A DNA stretch of 64,000 bases from Tubulanus polymorphus. Taxonomy: Eukaryota; Nemertea; Palaeonemertea; Tubulaniformes; Tubulanidae. Position 1 is the stretch's first letter, and each line of letters begins with the position of its first letter. A model generated the notes under the pieces. That model saw only the letters and a list, made by a program, of their open reading frames with translations, made no database searches and was not told where the DNA came from. This document shows, piece by piece, positions 13,901 through 25,298 of this stretch. The DNA lies in contig NC_134025.1 of NCBI RefSeq assembly GCF_964204645.1, forward strand, positions 23,280,001 to 23,344,000, read 5' to 3'. The translations under genes and the position numbers were made by a program.

Positions 13901-16900
13901 CATGTAGATATCTTTTTCGGTTTTAATCGCTATTTGTCTAGTAAATTATCGAATTAATGTTGTTTATTATCAGAACGGAGATACAGCTCTTCATATAGCA
14001 GCTGCTTTGAAAAGACGCAAAATAACGAAGATTATCTGCGAGGCTGGTGTCGACAAGAATATCTGTAACAAGGTAGGCATAGATTTTTTGACACGTACGT
14101 GGGTGTGCTACGTAACTAATACTTTGAATTCGTAATGAAGGTGTTTGTTGTCAATTGAATAGATCCTTCGTTCCCGATTGACCACTTGATCATGAATTCT
14201 AATTTTTTCTATTCTAGCAAAATGAATCTGCCATTGATGTAGCTCGACGAAAGGGCCATTTAGAAGTTATCCGTATTATCCAGACTCAGTCATCGGTGAG
14301 CGTTGTAAAAACTTCCAATACGATATATTTCAGGCAATTCTGAACTATGGCAATATCTCAAAAAATTATCTGATTAATGTCTTCATGTTTTGTCTTTTTA
14401 AGATGCCGAAACCTTTACGCCAACGTAGGGGTTTAACGAAGTGTGAAAGTAGCGATTTTTCGAATTCTGAGAAGGAAGACCGGGCTCCCGGCGAAAAACG
14501 CAGTCTCTGGTCATTCGGAAGGAAGAAGAAGAAGAAGAAAGAGAAGGTACTGTTTATTCAACCACATAGCCTGTGATAGGCATTTTAATCTTTTTCACTG
14601 TGTAGCGCGTAAAGGCCCACGTACACGCGCCGAAAACTGCGTACACAAATGGCGCAGCGCAGTTTTCGGCTTGTATGCGGGGGCCATATCGAGCTCATTT
14701 TGTTGTTAGCCAAATATCCATCATGTTTGATATTTTTTTGCGCAGTGCCAACTGCGCTCACGTGTGCTGGCAACTCGGCGCTATTTGCGTTTCATTCGTC
14801 GTCAATGCGCATGCGTCATTATTTAAAAACTGATGATAGCGGCTAGTATATTGATTTCAGATTAGAAAAACACTGATTTATGACATCAATATAACTTTCT
14901 TTATGATATGGGATGACTTAAATTATCAAAATCACAATTTTCCCCTTGAAAGACTTTTAATGCCGATGTAGATGTAATTAGAACAGAAAAAGCTCTTTAT
15001 ATTCAAATAGATTTGACAAGGGCAATAAAAAGTCGCGAGTAAATGGTGCAGATATGCAGTAAATATGGTTGTATAATGCATACGTGCTTGCCACAGCTCC
15101 CTTTGCTGAGCGCAGTTTTCGGCTGGTGTGCGGGGCCCTATATTTTGGCAGCGCTAAATGCGTACGCAAAATTTGCTCGTGTGCGGGGGCCTTAATGTTA
15201 TTCGGTAAAAGTCAGGATATGTACATTCGATTCACGGTTTGATTTGCAGGAAAAAGTCCACGTACCCACAAATCCAGCAACTCGGCCCGTAGGCATTCTG
15301 AAGAATTCACCGCGACAAGAGAGTTTAGTGCACGCCCCGCACTGCGAAATGAGTCCGTGTCATATCCACCAGCCGCAGTATCAACAGAATTTGCAGGCTA
15401 TCGACTCATTCCATCCACTGGGACCTATGCCCGAAGCGCAACTTGGATTCTTCAATCAATATGTGCCACGACCAGGTGTGCAGTACTACAAGGACTTAGC
15501 CGGGAATATCAAACAGGTACTGGTCAATATTAAAGTTAGACGCTCACATGTAAGCTATTACTTTCATGAACTGTTACCAGAGCTGCCAACTGTTCGTGGT
15601 TTTCAGTATTTGTTACTATTATTGATTTGATTTACTAGATGCATAAAGAAATATTGAAGACGTTACCGAAGGTCTTACTGTTGATTACTGATTAATTTGA
15701 ACATTTTCTTTCATATTTCGAAGAAATGTTACTCGAAAAAATTCACTTTGTTACTGATAGGACTTTTCAGTGGTTGGCAGCCCTGTGTTAGGTGTACGAA
15801 AAGAGCTTTTAAAGAATAGTATTCGAATGCTATGTTTGTTTGTTTAAGGGACCGGTCGGGTTCGCGCCGGTATGCCAATGTATGCCGTCGCTTCAACGAT
15901 TGGAAGAGAGGGTCGAAACGGAAAATCATAATCTCTACGATCACATCGACTCGAGTCAGCAGCGCATCAACAAACGCATCGACGGCGTCGACGATCTCGT
16001 CCAGAAACACGACGTTCAACTGAATCAAATTCACCACGAAGCCAGTCCGGTCGCGTGCACAGCGCGTGTCGACACGCGCGTGAAAGCCGAGCGAGTGAAC
16101 ACGCGGCGATTCGTCGACGAATCACGTTTCAACGCGCGCAATCAAATGCAAGAATGGATCGACACGCGTATGGACTATCTGGAACGTCGGATTCGTCCCC
16201 ACCACGGCGACTGTGACTGGAGTTGCAGACGCCAGCATTCGACAGCGAATCAACACGTAACCGACATTCAACCCGGTCGATTGTTTCGCTCGCGATCGGA
16301 CGAAACGTTGTCGGCGTCAGAGGCGAACTGTAAGCAACAGACGCAGATGGAAATGGCGCGACAGGTCGCGTGGCGCGAATTGAAAAACATGCGCAAACAA
16401 CAACAGCAACGCAATACGAATAAGCCGCCACCGCCGAGGACAGTCGAAACTTGCGAGACGCGAAAAGCGCCGCCGCGTCAAAACCCGAACGGGCAGTCAA
16501 TTGCATTTAAACCCGCGAGGTACGATCAGACCGATATAAACTCGAATATGATTTCGGAAAATACGTCGTTAACTCCTCAGCCTCGTAAAGTACATTCACA
16601 GGACGATCTATCGCCTGGTAGAAAAACGATCGAAAGAAATGCTAGTATCAGTGCCGTTAGTTCTCCGAATGTAAATAATATTTCCAATTTATCCGATCCG
16701 GCAACTACTACCGGAGGAGCTGTACCGAAGAGGCCGATCGGCCATATTTACGAAAACCGGAACGTCAATCAAGCCCCTAGTGGACTATCCGTGAACCGAA
16801 GCAATTACGATATTTGCGCAATGCGTAGTCCATCTCGATCGCCGGTACGTTCGCAAAGTATGTATTATGCGGAAGCCGATAGGGCTCCGTCGCGCACGCA

Positions 16901-18029
16901 TTTCGCAACGCACAACAGCCGTTCCAACGAAGCTAGCCCATCGGCTGATCTGAATCACATTTCGAATAGCCGATCGAACTCTTCTAGGAATATAAATCAA
17001 GAAGAGCCCGTTACCGCAAAAAAGGTCGCTCCTCCGTCCGAATATTATCACATCGCCGCGTCGCGGTCGGCCGACTATCGGAGTCGCGCGGTAAAACCTA
17101 CTAATATCCCGCCATCAGGTACCGCGCCATTGACCGATCAAGCATCGGCGGTTCAACGCCCCGTGCCGATTTACGCGTTTCCGAATGGTAGCAACAAAGC
17201 CGATTCGGGCAGCAATCACGATTCCGGATATAGTTACCGTTTAAGCGGCCGTCCGGGATCGTCACGTCCCGACGACGGTAGCCCGGTTACGCAGAGCAGT
17301 ACGTGTAGCACCGGTTTCAATATAACGTCGACGTCGCTGTCGACGGGCAGTAGTCGTCAGAGTCCGGCGAATTCGCCGCAGTCGGTTCCGCTAGACTCCG
17401 ACGAACAGCGAACGAAAGCGTTTTACGAACGCGTGAATTCGCAAGTGTACAATTGGTACAATCGCCGTGCGTCGGAGCCGTTGATCGACGAAGGACGGAA
17501 TCGTCTGCGATCCCCGGTGCGATTCGACAACGTGAATGACGACCAGCGGTCGACGTCTGCCGAACGTTTCTTCGCGAATAAAACATACGAGGACGTGAAC
17601 GGATTATCGGGCGATCAACGCAGCAGAGCTTCGAACTATCAATCACAGCGTCCGAACCCCGATCAACGACGATTGCAATCTCAGCCCGGTCATCCGCAGC
17701 TGCTACAGCAGCAGCAAAGACCAGAAATGAACGGTTCCGCCCCCTACCATCAACGAGTTCCTGATCATGCGAGTAATTCGGACGCGAATCCAAAAACGTT
17801 GGTTGACAAAATACAGACTGGTCGAGTTGTGTATAGATACGACGCGCGTACGACGTATAACAATAATTATGCGAACGCCACGAGAATTCTGCACCCCAAC
17901 GCTCACTTGAACAGGCACGAATCTACTACGAATAGAGTTGAAGACAATGTTTACAATCATAATGTTTTCGATTTGCGCTCGACGAAAGTAGAACGCGAGC
18001 TACGCTCGGTTAAGGCAACTGATGTTTAG
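7907..18029 (+). CDS. ANKRD6: Ankyrin repeat domain protein 6 (diversin/Diego homologue)
   Basis: Eleven coding exons join in frame: 7907-8032, 8554-8652, 11146-11247, 12333-12431, 12801-12899, 13514-13612, 13974-14072, 14218-14295, 14403-14546, 15250-15516 and 15849-18029, giving about 1130 residues. All splice junctions are phase 0 with GT-AG ends. Residues about 15-267 form ankyrin repeats with TALHxAA cores. Then come a Lys/Arg-rich linker (KKKKKKEK near 310), a conserved segment ending DLAGNIKQ, a coiled-coil region (about 415-470), a long Ser/Asn/Arg-rich low-complexity stretch and a C-terminal helix with FYERVNSQVYNWYNRR near 928. The order matches vertebrate ANKRD6, where the last block reads similarly. 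Diversin/Diego acts in the cytoplasm with Dishevelled and core planar-polarity proteins and, in vertebrates, bridges to the beta-catenin destruction complex. It is longer than human ANKRD6 because of the low-complexity last exon. Confidence 0.92.
10675..11020. mobile_element. MITE-like inverted-repeat element in a diversin intron
   Basis: TGGTTCCCACAG near 10677-10688 is inverted at 11009-11020 as CTGTGGGAACCA. The roughly 345-base block between them is rich in GGGAAAT-type words and has no coding potential. A clean target-site duplication was not found. It lies in the intron before exon 3. Confidence 0.55.
13205..13310. mobile_element. Possible pogo/Tigger-like MITE remnant
   Basis: CAGTAAAACCACTCTGCTCG near 13214 and CAGTAGAACCTGGTTATAAT near 13279 resemble the terminal words of pogo/Tigger-type elements, as I remember them. 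The fragment is short, intronic and degraded; the assignment is tentative. Confidence 0.25.
14610..15194. mobile_element. MITE-like element with GTAAGGCCC-type ends in a diversin intron
   Basis: The left end reads TAAAGGCCCACGTACACG and the right end, inverted, reads TTAAGGCCCCCGCACACG. Near both ends is the GCGCAGTTTTCGGCT word (near 14656 and 15110). The roughly 585-base block has no coding potential and is GC-rich only near its ends. It fills most of the intron between 14546 and 15250. Confidence 0.55.
15577..15785 (+). mobile_element. MITE, copy 1 of a three-copy family
   Basis: A 209-base element whose ends CAGAGCTGCCAAC and GTTGGCAGCCCTG are inverted repeats. TGTTA flanks it on both sides (15572-15576 and 15786-15790). 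Similar elements lie at 18621-18842 and, inverted, at 58990-59195. It sits in the last diversin intron, just before exon 11. Confidence 0.75.
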
Positions 18030-20230
18030 ATTTTACTCAGTTTTGCCAGTTGTTATTGAAAAGGACGATGAAACTGAACATGAATTGAAAAATTCTTTTA
18101 GGTTCAATCTATTCAAATATCGTCATATCGAAACGTAAGCAAACATATTGTGTTATGTAGTTTGTAGCCTTTTAGTGGTAGCGATGTATATATTACTGAG
18201 TTGCCATTTATCAGACCAGCCAGAGGTCTTAAAATATTTGGTCTCTCAACTTTGTTGCGCTATATTCAGATGGCATTGTACTTAAACATGATATATAATT
18301 AGTTAAAGTCTTGTTGATTCAATCACGAAAATTAGAAGTGGTTTCGTTATGTATCTTATGCAGATCAAGATTCAAATTATATATACAAGATGTGCAGTTT
18401 GATACCATTCGTGGCAAATGAAGTATCATTTTCGAATTTTCACTTCGTACTTTTCATCTTTGGAAACAAGAATTTCTTCGTATTTTGATATCCAGATGCG
18501 CTTCCTAAGAATGCAATCCTTAGCGATATGTATTACATAGTACGAATGGCATTTGAGTATTTCTTCCTGTGTCCACCACTAACTTTCTCATGATCTGAAT
18601 TAGTCATGATTACGATGAAACCAGAGCAGCCAACTGTTCCTGATTTTAAGTATTTGTTACTATTTCATAACAAGAAATACTGATTTCATTTGTTTGATGC
18701 ATACAGAAATAGGAAAGACGTTACCGTGGACTTAACTGTTGATTACTGATTCATTGAACATTTTCTTTCATATTTCTATTGAATTGTTACTGAATTTACT
18801 CAATTTGTTACTGATATTACTTTCCAGAGGTTGGCAGACCTGTGAAATATCCATGAAAAAGCGTCAAATTGTAACTCAATTCCTCTCCTAGTAGGATATT
18901 GTCTAGTCGGTATGGCAGTTACCATTTTCCACTGAAAAGGAACAATTTTTTCATCTATGGTACTTGCAATGATATATTTACTAAATATCTTGTTATCATA
19001 GATTTTCATAGTTGCCATTAAGATATTTTTAGTTTTGTCTCATCAATACTTGCTGATTATGATGCCGTAATGTGTAAAAACAAATGTTACACATTCAACT
19101 TGTTTATTTGTTTATATGATAACGTTAAAAAGCATTACAGCAATATCTTTTTTGTAAAAAAGAAAGTCAGCGTAAAATATCTGTATTCATTGTATGTTGG
19201 ACTGTTATATTTGCTAGTATTATTTCTATGCATATATTTGGATTTTTCATTTGTTGTTACAAATGAATATCTCATGATTGTAGATTCTATTTGAATATTA
19301 TTCTAAACCCGTCCCCCTCCCCAGTAGGTCTACTACGCAGTCAGTGAACCCTAATAAAGAGTTGTCTGTGTTTAGATAATTTTTTAAAATAATATACCAA
19401 ACTGTCACAACAAAAACAGAACTAAAATTGTCAAATTCAGTTTAGGTTTATTGCAGTCATACAGAGGTTAACTGTGTCAAGCCTCCATGAAGATATTTAG
19501 GCATAGGCTTAGATAATCTAGTAGGTGAATATCTGTGCAGTTACCCTCTGTATCACTGGTTGTAAAATTAGATATCTCTTGTTTGTACCCAAACATTTTC
19601 CAATGGAATTTTTTTTTTCAACAAAGTCTCGAATATCATGGTACTATTGTATGTTGTTTTGTACCCGTCCAGTTCACATTCCATTCAGATCTGAAATCGT
19701 CCAGTAAAATGAAGTATAAGATATAATTTATGCAATTGTAAGATATTTTCATTCTTTTAATGCAACATCGTGTAATTTTTGCAAGAACGTCCATTTATTA
19801 ATTTATACATTTTGAAATAAATAGTTGCTTATACAGAATATATACCAGTAGAGATGTGTTACTGTTAATTGATTGCCAAGGACAATTCAAAAATTGAAAA
19901 GTTTTTGAAATTTATACACTATCGGACGAAGAAAGTACATACAGAATTACTCAGTAAACTCTACCTTTCGCAGTAGCGTTGAGACTAAATAGTTTACCGC
20001 ATGCTGAGATGATAATTGGTGAAAATCAAGGTTTTCTAAGAGATTTTTGAAAATTCACCGGTTTGAACAGTTGATCGAGTTGGCTGTTACCGATTATACT
20101 GTAATACCAATGGAACGAGTTCGCAGGTACAGACATATATCAACGATACATTTCTGGCGATTAGAATTATGTCCCTAAATGTCTTCATGATGGTTTCCAT
20201 AGACAAGTGGCTGTCCAATATCAATAGTAA
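18030..20230. other. Diversin 3'UTR and intergenic DNA
   Basis: AT-rich sequence after the diversin stop. Apart from the MITE at 18621-18842 I see only short open frames without recognisable similarity (for example at 19070-19294 and 19525-19726), which I regard as chance. An AATAAA occurs near 19817. Confidence 0.5.
18621..18842 (+). mobile_element. MITE, copy 2 of a three-copy family
   Basis: Same element as at 15577-15785: CAGAGCAGCCAACTG start, GTTACTGAT words inside, GGTTGGCAGACCTG end. TGAAA is repeated directly at both borders (18616-18620 and 18843-18847), which supports transposition with a target duplication of about five bases. Confidence 0.75.
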
Positions 20231-21626
20231 ATAAAACCCACAATAAAAAGAAAAAGCTATCTTGTAGCTTAACGTTTCAACACAATTCACAGTTTTTGAA
20301 AATGGCTCATAGAATTGAGTTGAAACGTTAAGCTACAAGATAGTTTTTAGCCCACTTGGGACTTTAGTCCCAGCGGGCTATTGCGTTCACTTTTCGTCCG
20401 TCCGTCCTTCCGTAGACGGAATCCAGTTATTTTTGGAAGTTTTTAAGACGCTCAAGGTAATGTCTTGATATTTGGGTTACACATGTATCTACCCTAGACA
20501 CATCTTCAGCCCAAAAACTGGCCCTGTCAGATTCAAGATGGCCGACTGGCAGCCATTGTTGTTCGCCAAAATCAGCACTTTTTACACATTTTTGAACTTT
20601 TTGAGGGAAATTTTGAAGACGCTTTGATCAATGACCTTGATCTTCTGGATGTATGTGAATCCCCCCAGGGCCCATCAGCATAACAGAAATTGGGTCGATC
20701 GGACTCAAGATGACCGTCCTATGACCTTTTTAGTGCCCAAAAATGTTAATTTTGGCCCAAATTCCGAGTCCTGTAGCTTCCTACTGGTATATCATTTCTC
20801 ATTGCAATTTGTGATGGGTATTCTTTGGAAAGGGATGTTTTATACCTGAGACAGGTATTTTTCATCAGCCAATTATGACGCAATTGGCGGCTATCTTGGT
20901 GTCAGCAGTACTCATTCGTAAGTGGGAAAAAGTTTTTCCACATTATATTGATACCTAAGCGTATTTTGTTACCACAATCATTTAGAAAGTTGTAGCTCAT
21001 AACGTGTTCTATGATTGTGGTGAGTTTCAAGGTCATTGGTTTTTGTATATGGCCACCAGGGGGCGTTGAATAATGCAATATCTTAGTATTTCTATATTAT
21101 ATTCGTATCAATGCATATTTTGTAACCACAATCAATTGCAAAGTTGTAGCTCATGACATCATCTATGATTGTGGCAAGTTTTAAGGCCATTAGTTATTCT
21201 ATATGGTCACCAGGGGGCGTTGAATAGTAGAATAACTTAGTATTTCCTTATTATATTGGTACCCAGGCATATTTTGTTACCATGATCAATTACAAAGTTA
21301 TAGTTCGTGACATGTTCTATGATTGTGGTGAGTTTCAAGGTCATTGGGTTTTGAATATGGTCACCAGGGGGCGTTGAATAGTAGAATAACTTAGTATTTC
21401 CATATTAAAGTGGTAACGAGGCATATTTTGTTATCACAATCAATTACAAAATCGTAGCTGCTGACATGTTCTATGATTGTGATGAGTTTCAAGGTCATTG
21501 GATTCTGTATATGGTCACCAGGGGGCGTTGAATATTGAAATTGTTAGATTGTTGAGCATTTGGAACCACTTCCCAAGTGGGCATGGTGTCCCTGGACCCC
21601 TAGTTTCTTTTTATTGTGGGTTTTAT
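20231..21626. mobile_element. 1.4 kb inverted-repeat element with internal hairpins and tandem repeats
   Basis: A perfect 23-base terminal inverted repeat (ATAAAACCCACAATAAAAAG plus AAA) lies at 20231-20253 and 21604-21626. Just inside the left end is a 25-base perfect hairpin (20257-20281 with 20319-20343, loop 37). Further in, CCCACTTGGGAC near 20350 is mirrored by TCCCAAGTGGGC near 21572, suggesting a second element nested in the first. Four 154-base tandem units fill 20940-21555. No transposase is encoded, so the element is non-autonomous. The 13-base direct repeat TGTCTTCATGATG at 20180-20192 and 21631-21643 lies next to the right end but 38 bases from the left end. Confidence 0.7.
20940..21555 (+). 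repeat. Four 154-base tandem units, each with a CTCF-like core
   Basis: The word CACCAGGGGGCGTTGAA occurs four times with exact spacing: its core lies at 21053-21065, 21207-21219, 21361-21373 and 21515-21527. Each unit also shares CATATTTTGTTACCA-like, CAATTACAAAGTTGTAGCT-like and TTCTATGATTGTGGTGAGTT-like words. The first copy reads CCACCAGGGGGCG, the consensus core of the animal insulator protein CTCF; the other three have TCACCAGGGGGCG. Whether CTCF binds is untested. Confidence 0.85.
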
Positions 21627-22338
21627 CTACTGTCTTCATGATGTTTGTCCAAAACAGAATCGTCGTCACTTGCCACATAACACATTAACGGACATATCCG
21701 GCATGATTCCGGAGAAAAATCTTCCGGAAGTTACTGACTTTCTGTTCTGTGTAATTTCTGGACACGAATTAGACCTCAATTTCGGGCAAGATGGGACCAT
21801 TAGCAAAGGCCGTTGAGTGTCTAGTACATTCGTCTTAAAACTGGCCCAAAAAACGAATTTTATGGAGAAAAATTCGTAGGTCCTGCTCATGAAAAATATA
21901 CCAGTAAAATAATTTCTCAATGCGGCTGGTTTCAATGATCTTCCAACAATCTGATTTTTCGTACGTTATAAGAAGCTGAGACAAAGTGAAAACTTCTCAC
22001 CAGAATTTCTCACTATTCATTGATACATGTATATATTATATCGTATCTAATCTCCATTTCATTATTACATGAAAAGTTTCACAGTTATATACGTGTGATT
22101 AATTTGCTTCGTACTTCGTCTGTATATTTTCCATTTCGGTTAACACAAAAAGAAAGGTTTGTAAAATAATAAATCGAATTTGATTTGAGGCCTTCTTTCC
22201 AATTTTGTAAAGCTACAGTTTTAGATCTTTCGCTATTGGTTGTTCGACTAATGAAATTGTTCAAAACAAAACAGCAGAGGACGTCAGGAATTAGTAGTCG
22301 CTATTGCTTTGGAAAAGTTTCAAATGCAATGAAAACAA

Positions 22339-23388
22339 ATGATAGAAATGGCAATGGTAACAGCGAATACCTCGTATCAGTGTGCGCTCCAGCCCTTCAC
22401 ACCACTCATTGTAACATCCGTTTCAGTTTTACCGATTGGAATTCTGGGTGTTATTCTAGATTTTATCACGATACTTATTTATCGTCGTATTGCCAGAGCG
22501 CAGTCGAATAAAGGTTTCAATTCTTCTAATTGGCTCATGCAGGTGTGGGCTGGATTTGACGCCATGGCACTTTCCACGAGTTATCTAAGTGCTTCACTCC
22601 GGTTCACGGTTGCATTAGTTGCGTATGGTAAACTTGCATTCCACATTCACAAAGGCAATATCTTTCCATATTTCTACAGATATGGATCATCTGGAATAGG
22701 GATAGTTTTCAAGACTACGGAGCCGTGGGTGATCGCGTTGCTTACTGTCGATAGATTTTTACACATTTATGATCCGTTCAGAGCACCTCAGTGGATCACC
22801 AAATTTCGCTTGTCATTAATTCTCAGTTTCATGTTCTTTTGCTCTGCATTTTTCTTGGTTTTACTCTTCATACCGTTTCCTGCATTCAAGCCTATGGACA
22901 GCTTTGAGCTGGTCCCTTTCACTTGTCCTTACCGAGTACCTGGTTATATTTTCGTTTGGAGAAGAAATGCCCTAGAGAAATTTCTATCAAGGTTTCGTAT
23001 CGGTATATATGGTGTATTGATTCCCGTATCGCTTATGTCAGTGGTCAATACTGGTATTCTGATACTTATTCTTAAAAGAGGCTGTTTAATAAGACGAAAT
23101 TTGAGTATCCCTAAATCTAAAAACACTCGAGCTACTACCGTCGTACTTTCGATTGTGTTCAGTTATCTGTTACTGAAGGGACCTGGTGCTATATCACATG
23201 TATATCACGGTGTTATAACAAATGGTAAAGCGCTAAAAGCGCTCAAATCACGACCATGGTTGTATGCATGGTCACAAAGGATCAATTCCTTTAATAGCGT
23301 CATCAATTTCATAGTTTTTTCCTTCATTAACCCTAATTTTAAAAAAGAGCTCCTACGTATGATGTGCCGTTACAGGAGAATTAAGTAA
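22339..23388 (+). CDS. Orphan class A (rhodopsin-like) GPCR, intronless
   Basis: A 349-residue protein with seven hydrophobic segments (about 24-48, 68-95, 112-138, 157-180, 220-246, 265-292, 305-328). TM3 ends in TVDRF (136-140, DRF instead of DRY) and TM7 carries NSVINFIVF in place of NPxxY, followed by a basic C-terminal tail (KKELLRMMCRYRR). These features are common in invertebrate peptide-type receptors related to FMRFamide and other orphan receptors. The usual Asn of TM1 (GNxxV) is replaced; the segment reads GVILDF. N-terminal NTS (10-12) is a potential glycosylation site. ATGs at residues 1, 4 and 6 are all possible starts. The ligand is unknown. Confidence 0.82.
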   Translation: MIEMAMVTANTSYQCALQPFTPLIVTSVSVLPIGILGVILDFITILIYRRIARAQSNKGFNSSNWLMQVWAGFDAMALSTSYLSASLRFTVALVAYGKLAFHIHKGNIFPYFYRYGSSGIGIVFKTTEPWVIALLTVDRFLHIYDPFRAPQWITKFRLSLILSFMFFCSAFFLVLLFIPFPAFKPMDSFELVPFTCPYRVPGYIFVWRRNALEKFLSRFRIGIYGVLIPVSLMSVVNTGILILILKRGCLIRRNLSIPKSKNTRATTVVLSIVFSYLLLKGPGAISHVYHGVITNGKALKALKSRPWLYAWSQRINSFNSVINFIVFSFINPNFKKELLRMMCRYRRIK

Positions 23389-23894
23389 AGTATTATGTAA
23401 AGTATCTAGTAATTGTATGTTTCTTATCTGGAAAATAAAGTTTTGTGGCTTTTTCACATTTACTTGTAGTTGTATAGTTTCTATAGATGTCATATCTTAT
23501 AGCCCTTATATTTTACATACAATTCATAATTACTTGAGAATCATTCCATATCAAACATTTACACAACACCAATTTTGTTATGGATATTTCACTGTTTCGA
23601 TCATAACACTCTCATTTTATACTAAGCCTAGTACCAAAAATGCGTACTTTTGCTATTACTGAATAACCATCATTTAGAATATGTGAGAAATTTGTCTATG
23701 TATATTTTTTTTTAAATAGTGACAATTAAATACCAAGCTAACATCTGAAGTCGAAAGTTGACCGACTGGCTGCAAATTAAGTAATTTCAATTAAATCACG
23801 TTATCATATCTAACATTCGTTATCAAACATCCGTCATTTATGGACGTGGGGTATTTGCACATGAAAATCATTTCAGACAATAGTTTACTACACA
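23389..23894. other. Intergenic DNA between the GPCR and a Ly6-like gene
   Basis: AT-rich. An AATAAA at about 23432-23437 could end the GPCR transcript. The 81-codon open frame at 23417-23662 has no recognisable similarity and overlaps the likely 3'UTR. Confidence 0.4.
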
Positions 23895-24758
23895 ATGAAA
23901 CGCGTCATCGCCATATTGGCTATTCTCTGCTTTATCAGTGAGTTTACTTTAATACTGCTACTTTTTCTACTAATTCATAATACGAAATGCTTTGATTATG
24001 TTTTTGAGAATTTCTGATGAGTATTTATCTATGAACATTGCAAAATCTATTTTTTTTTAAATTTCTGTTCAAGCTCCATCATTCGCTCTGAAATGTAGAA
24101 ACAAAATCACGGATTCAGTAGGTCACAAGATTGTTGATGCCGGCTATTGTTACGGAATGTGGTGTATAGTAAGTAATATGTAGTTGTTGAAAACTAGATG
24201 ATAAATGGCCGAAATATATATTTGTATTCTATTACCATATCTACGTACATATGAGAAAAAGCAAACGGTCGGTAATGCTTTTGCTGTTTTCACTGTTGAA
24301 GAATCGCGAGTACATTCCATATTGCATGTTCGGGACAATGTGAAATAAAAACGCGACTAAAAAAACGTTTTGAACGCTTTTTCATTTATGACTTTGAAAA
24401 AAAGCGCAAATTATTTTTCTCTGTTAGTGAATCAGAATAAATGTCTATGTACCCAGAACGCTCACTGAAAAAAAAACTAATATAAAGTAAACATTTTCTG
24501 GAAAACTTCGGAAAAATCGGAAACAACCGACGCACGAATAAAAATCAATCGTTCATTTTATTGTAGGTAGACACCGCGAAAAAGGAAGTGCGATACGGTT
24601 GTGACTCCGAATGTAGAAGTGTCGATGAACCGAATATCAAGTGTTGTGACGAATTTGACGTCTGCAATGACTTTAGCGGAGCAAATTATTCTCGGATTTC
24701 ATCTTTCGCCCTCAGTGTATCGATATTTCTGACGTTCATCTTTGTGTTCAGACCGTGA
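23895..24758 (+). CDS. Ly6/uPAR-type three-finger GPI-anchored protein
   Basis: Three exons join in frame: 23895-23937, 24074-24168 and 24567-24758, giving 109 residues. Exon 1 encodes a hydrophobic signal peptide (MKRVIAILAILCFI). The mature part begins near LKCRNK and has eight cysteines in Ly6 order: LKC, YC..WC, GC..EC and the closing CC-x5-CN (KCCDEFDVCN). The C-terminus is a hydrophobic stretch (SIFLTFIFVF), as expected for GPI attachment. Junctions are phase 1 and phase 0 with good GT-AG ends. Ly6 family members are small secreted or surface-anchored adaptors of receptors or junctions; a specific role cannot be inferred. A paralogue with the same exon structure lies on the opposite strand 0.5 kb downstream. 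Confidence 0.8.
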
Positions 24759-25298
24759 TCGTTAGATAAATAGAATTGAATATCAAGTGGATCATATCGT
24801 TTCACTGGCCTTTGCAACTGGCGATCGGTTTTGGTGATATGGATTGATTTACCAATGATCACATCTTTTGTATCTGATCGTCAGTTAAAGTTCTTTTTGA
24901 CAATATACCAGAAATCATTGACTGTTATACGAGCTATTCTAACTTGAACCTCAAAAATCTATCTTTTGAATGGACTTTTATACCGCCAATACGGATATAG
25001 CTCAAAATATAGTATGATCTAGTAAAATTATCAATTGGGTCGTGAGGTTAAGTGTCCTAAAGGTAACAAAACCCTTCACACACGCACGAAGATTTATATA
25101 CATATCACATTATTTCCTTAAAAAAAGTTTGAACAAAATAAACATGGAACCAGTGATTCGATACATTAATTTCACCATTTTAATCACGAATAACAAAGAT
25201 ACGACCATGCAATAATAATACATTTTGTCCATACAAAAATGTTCTGTAGAAAATATTATTTACAGAGATATGCATAAAAAGCGTAATGGTTGACGTGT
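24759..25298. other. Shared 3' region between two convergent Ly6-like genes
   Basis: About 540 bases, AT-rich, without open frames of note. It must hold the 3'UTRs of both convergent genes. AATAAA-type words occur (for example near 25136 and 24768), but no single poly(A) site can be chosen. Confidence 0.4.

Noticed and set aside
15840-15848. ATG start at 15840 for the long open frame ending at 18029
   Set aside because: The ATG lies inside the TTGTTTAAG acceptor of the last diversin exon; the upstream exons join in frame, so it is not an independent gene.
16129-17960. Several 85-158-codon open frames antisense to the last diversin exon
   Set aside because: Shadows of a GC-richer coding exon; no family pattern.
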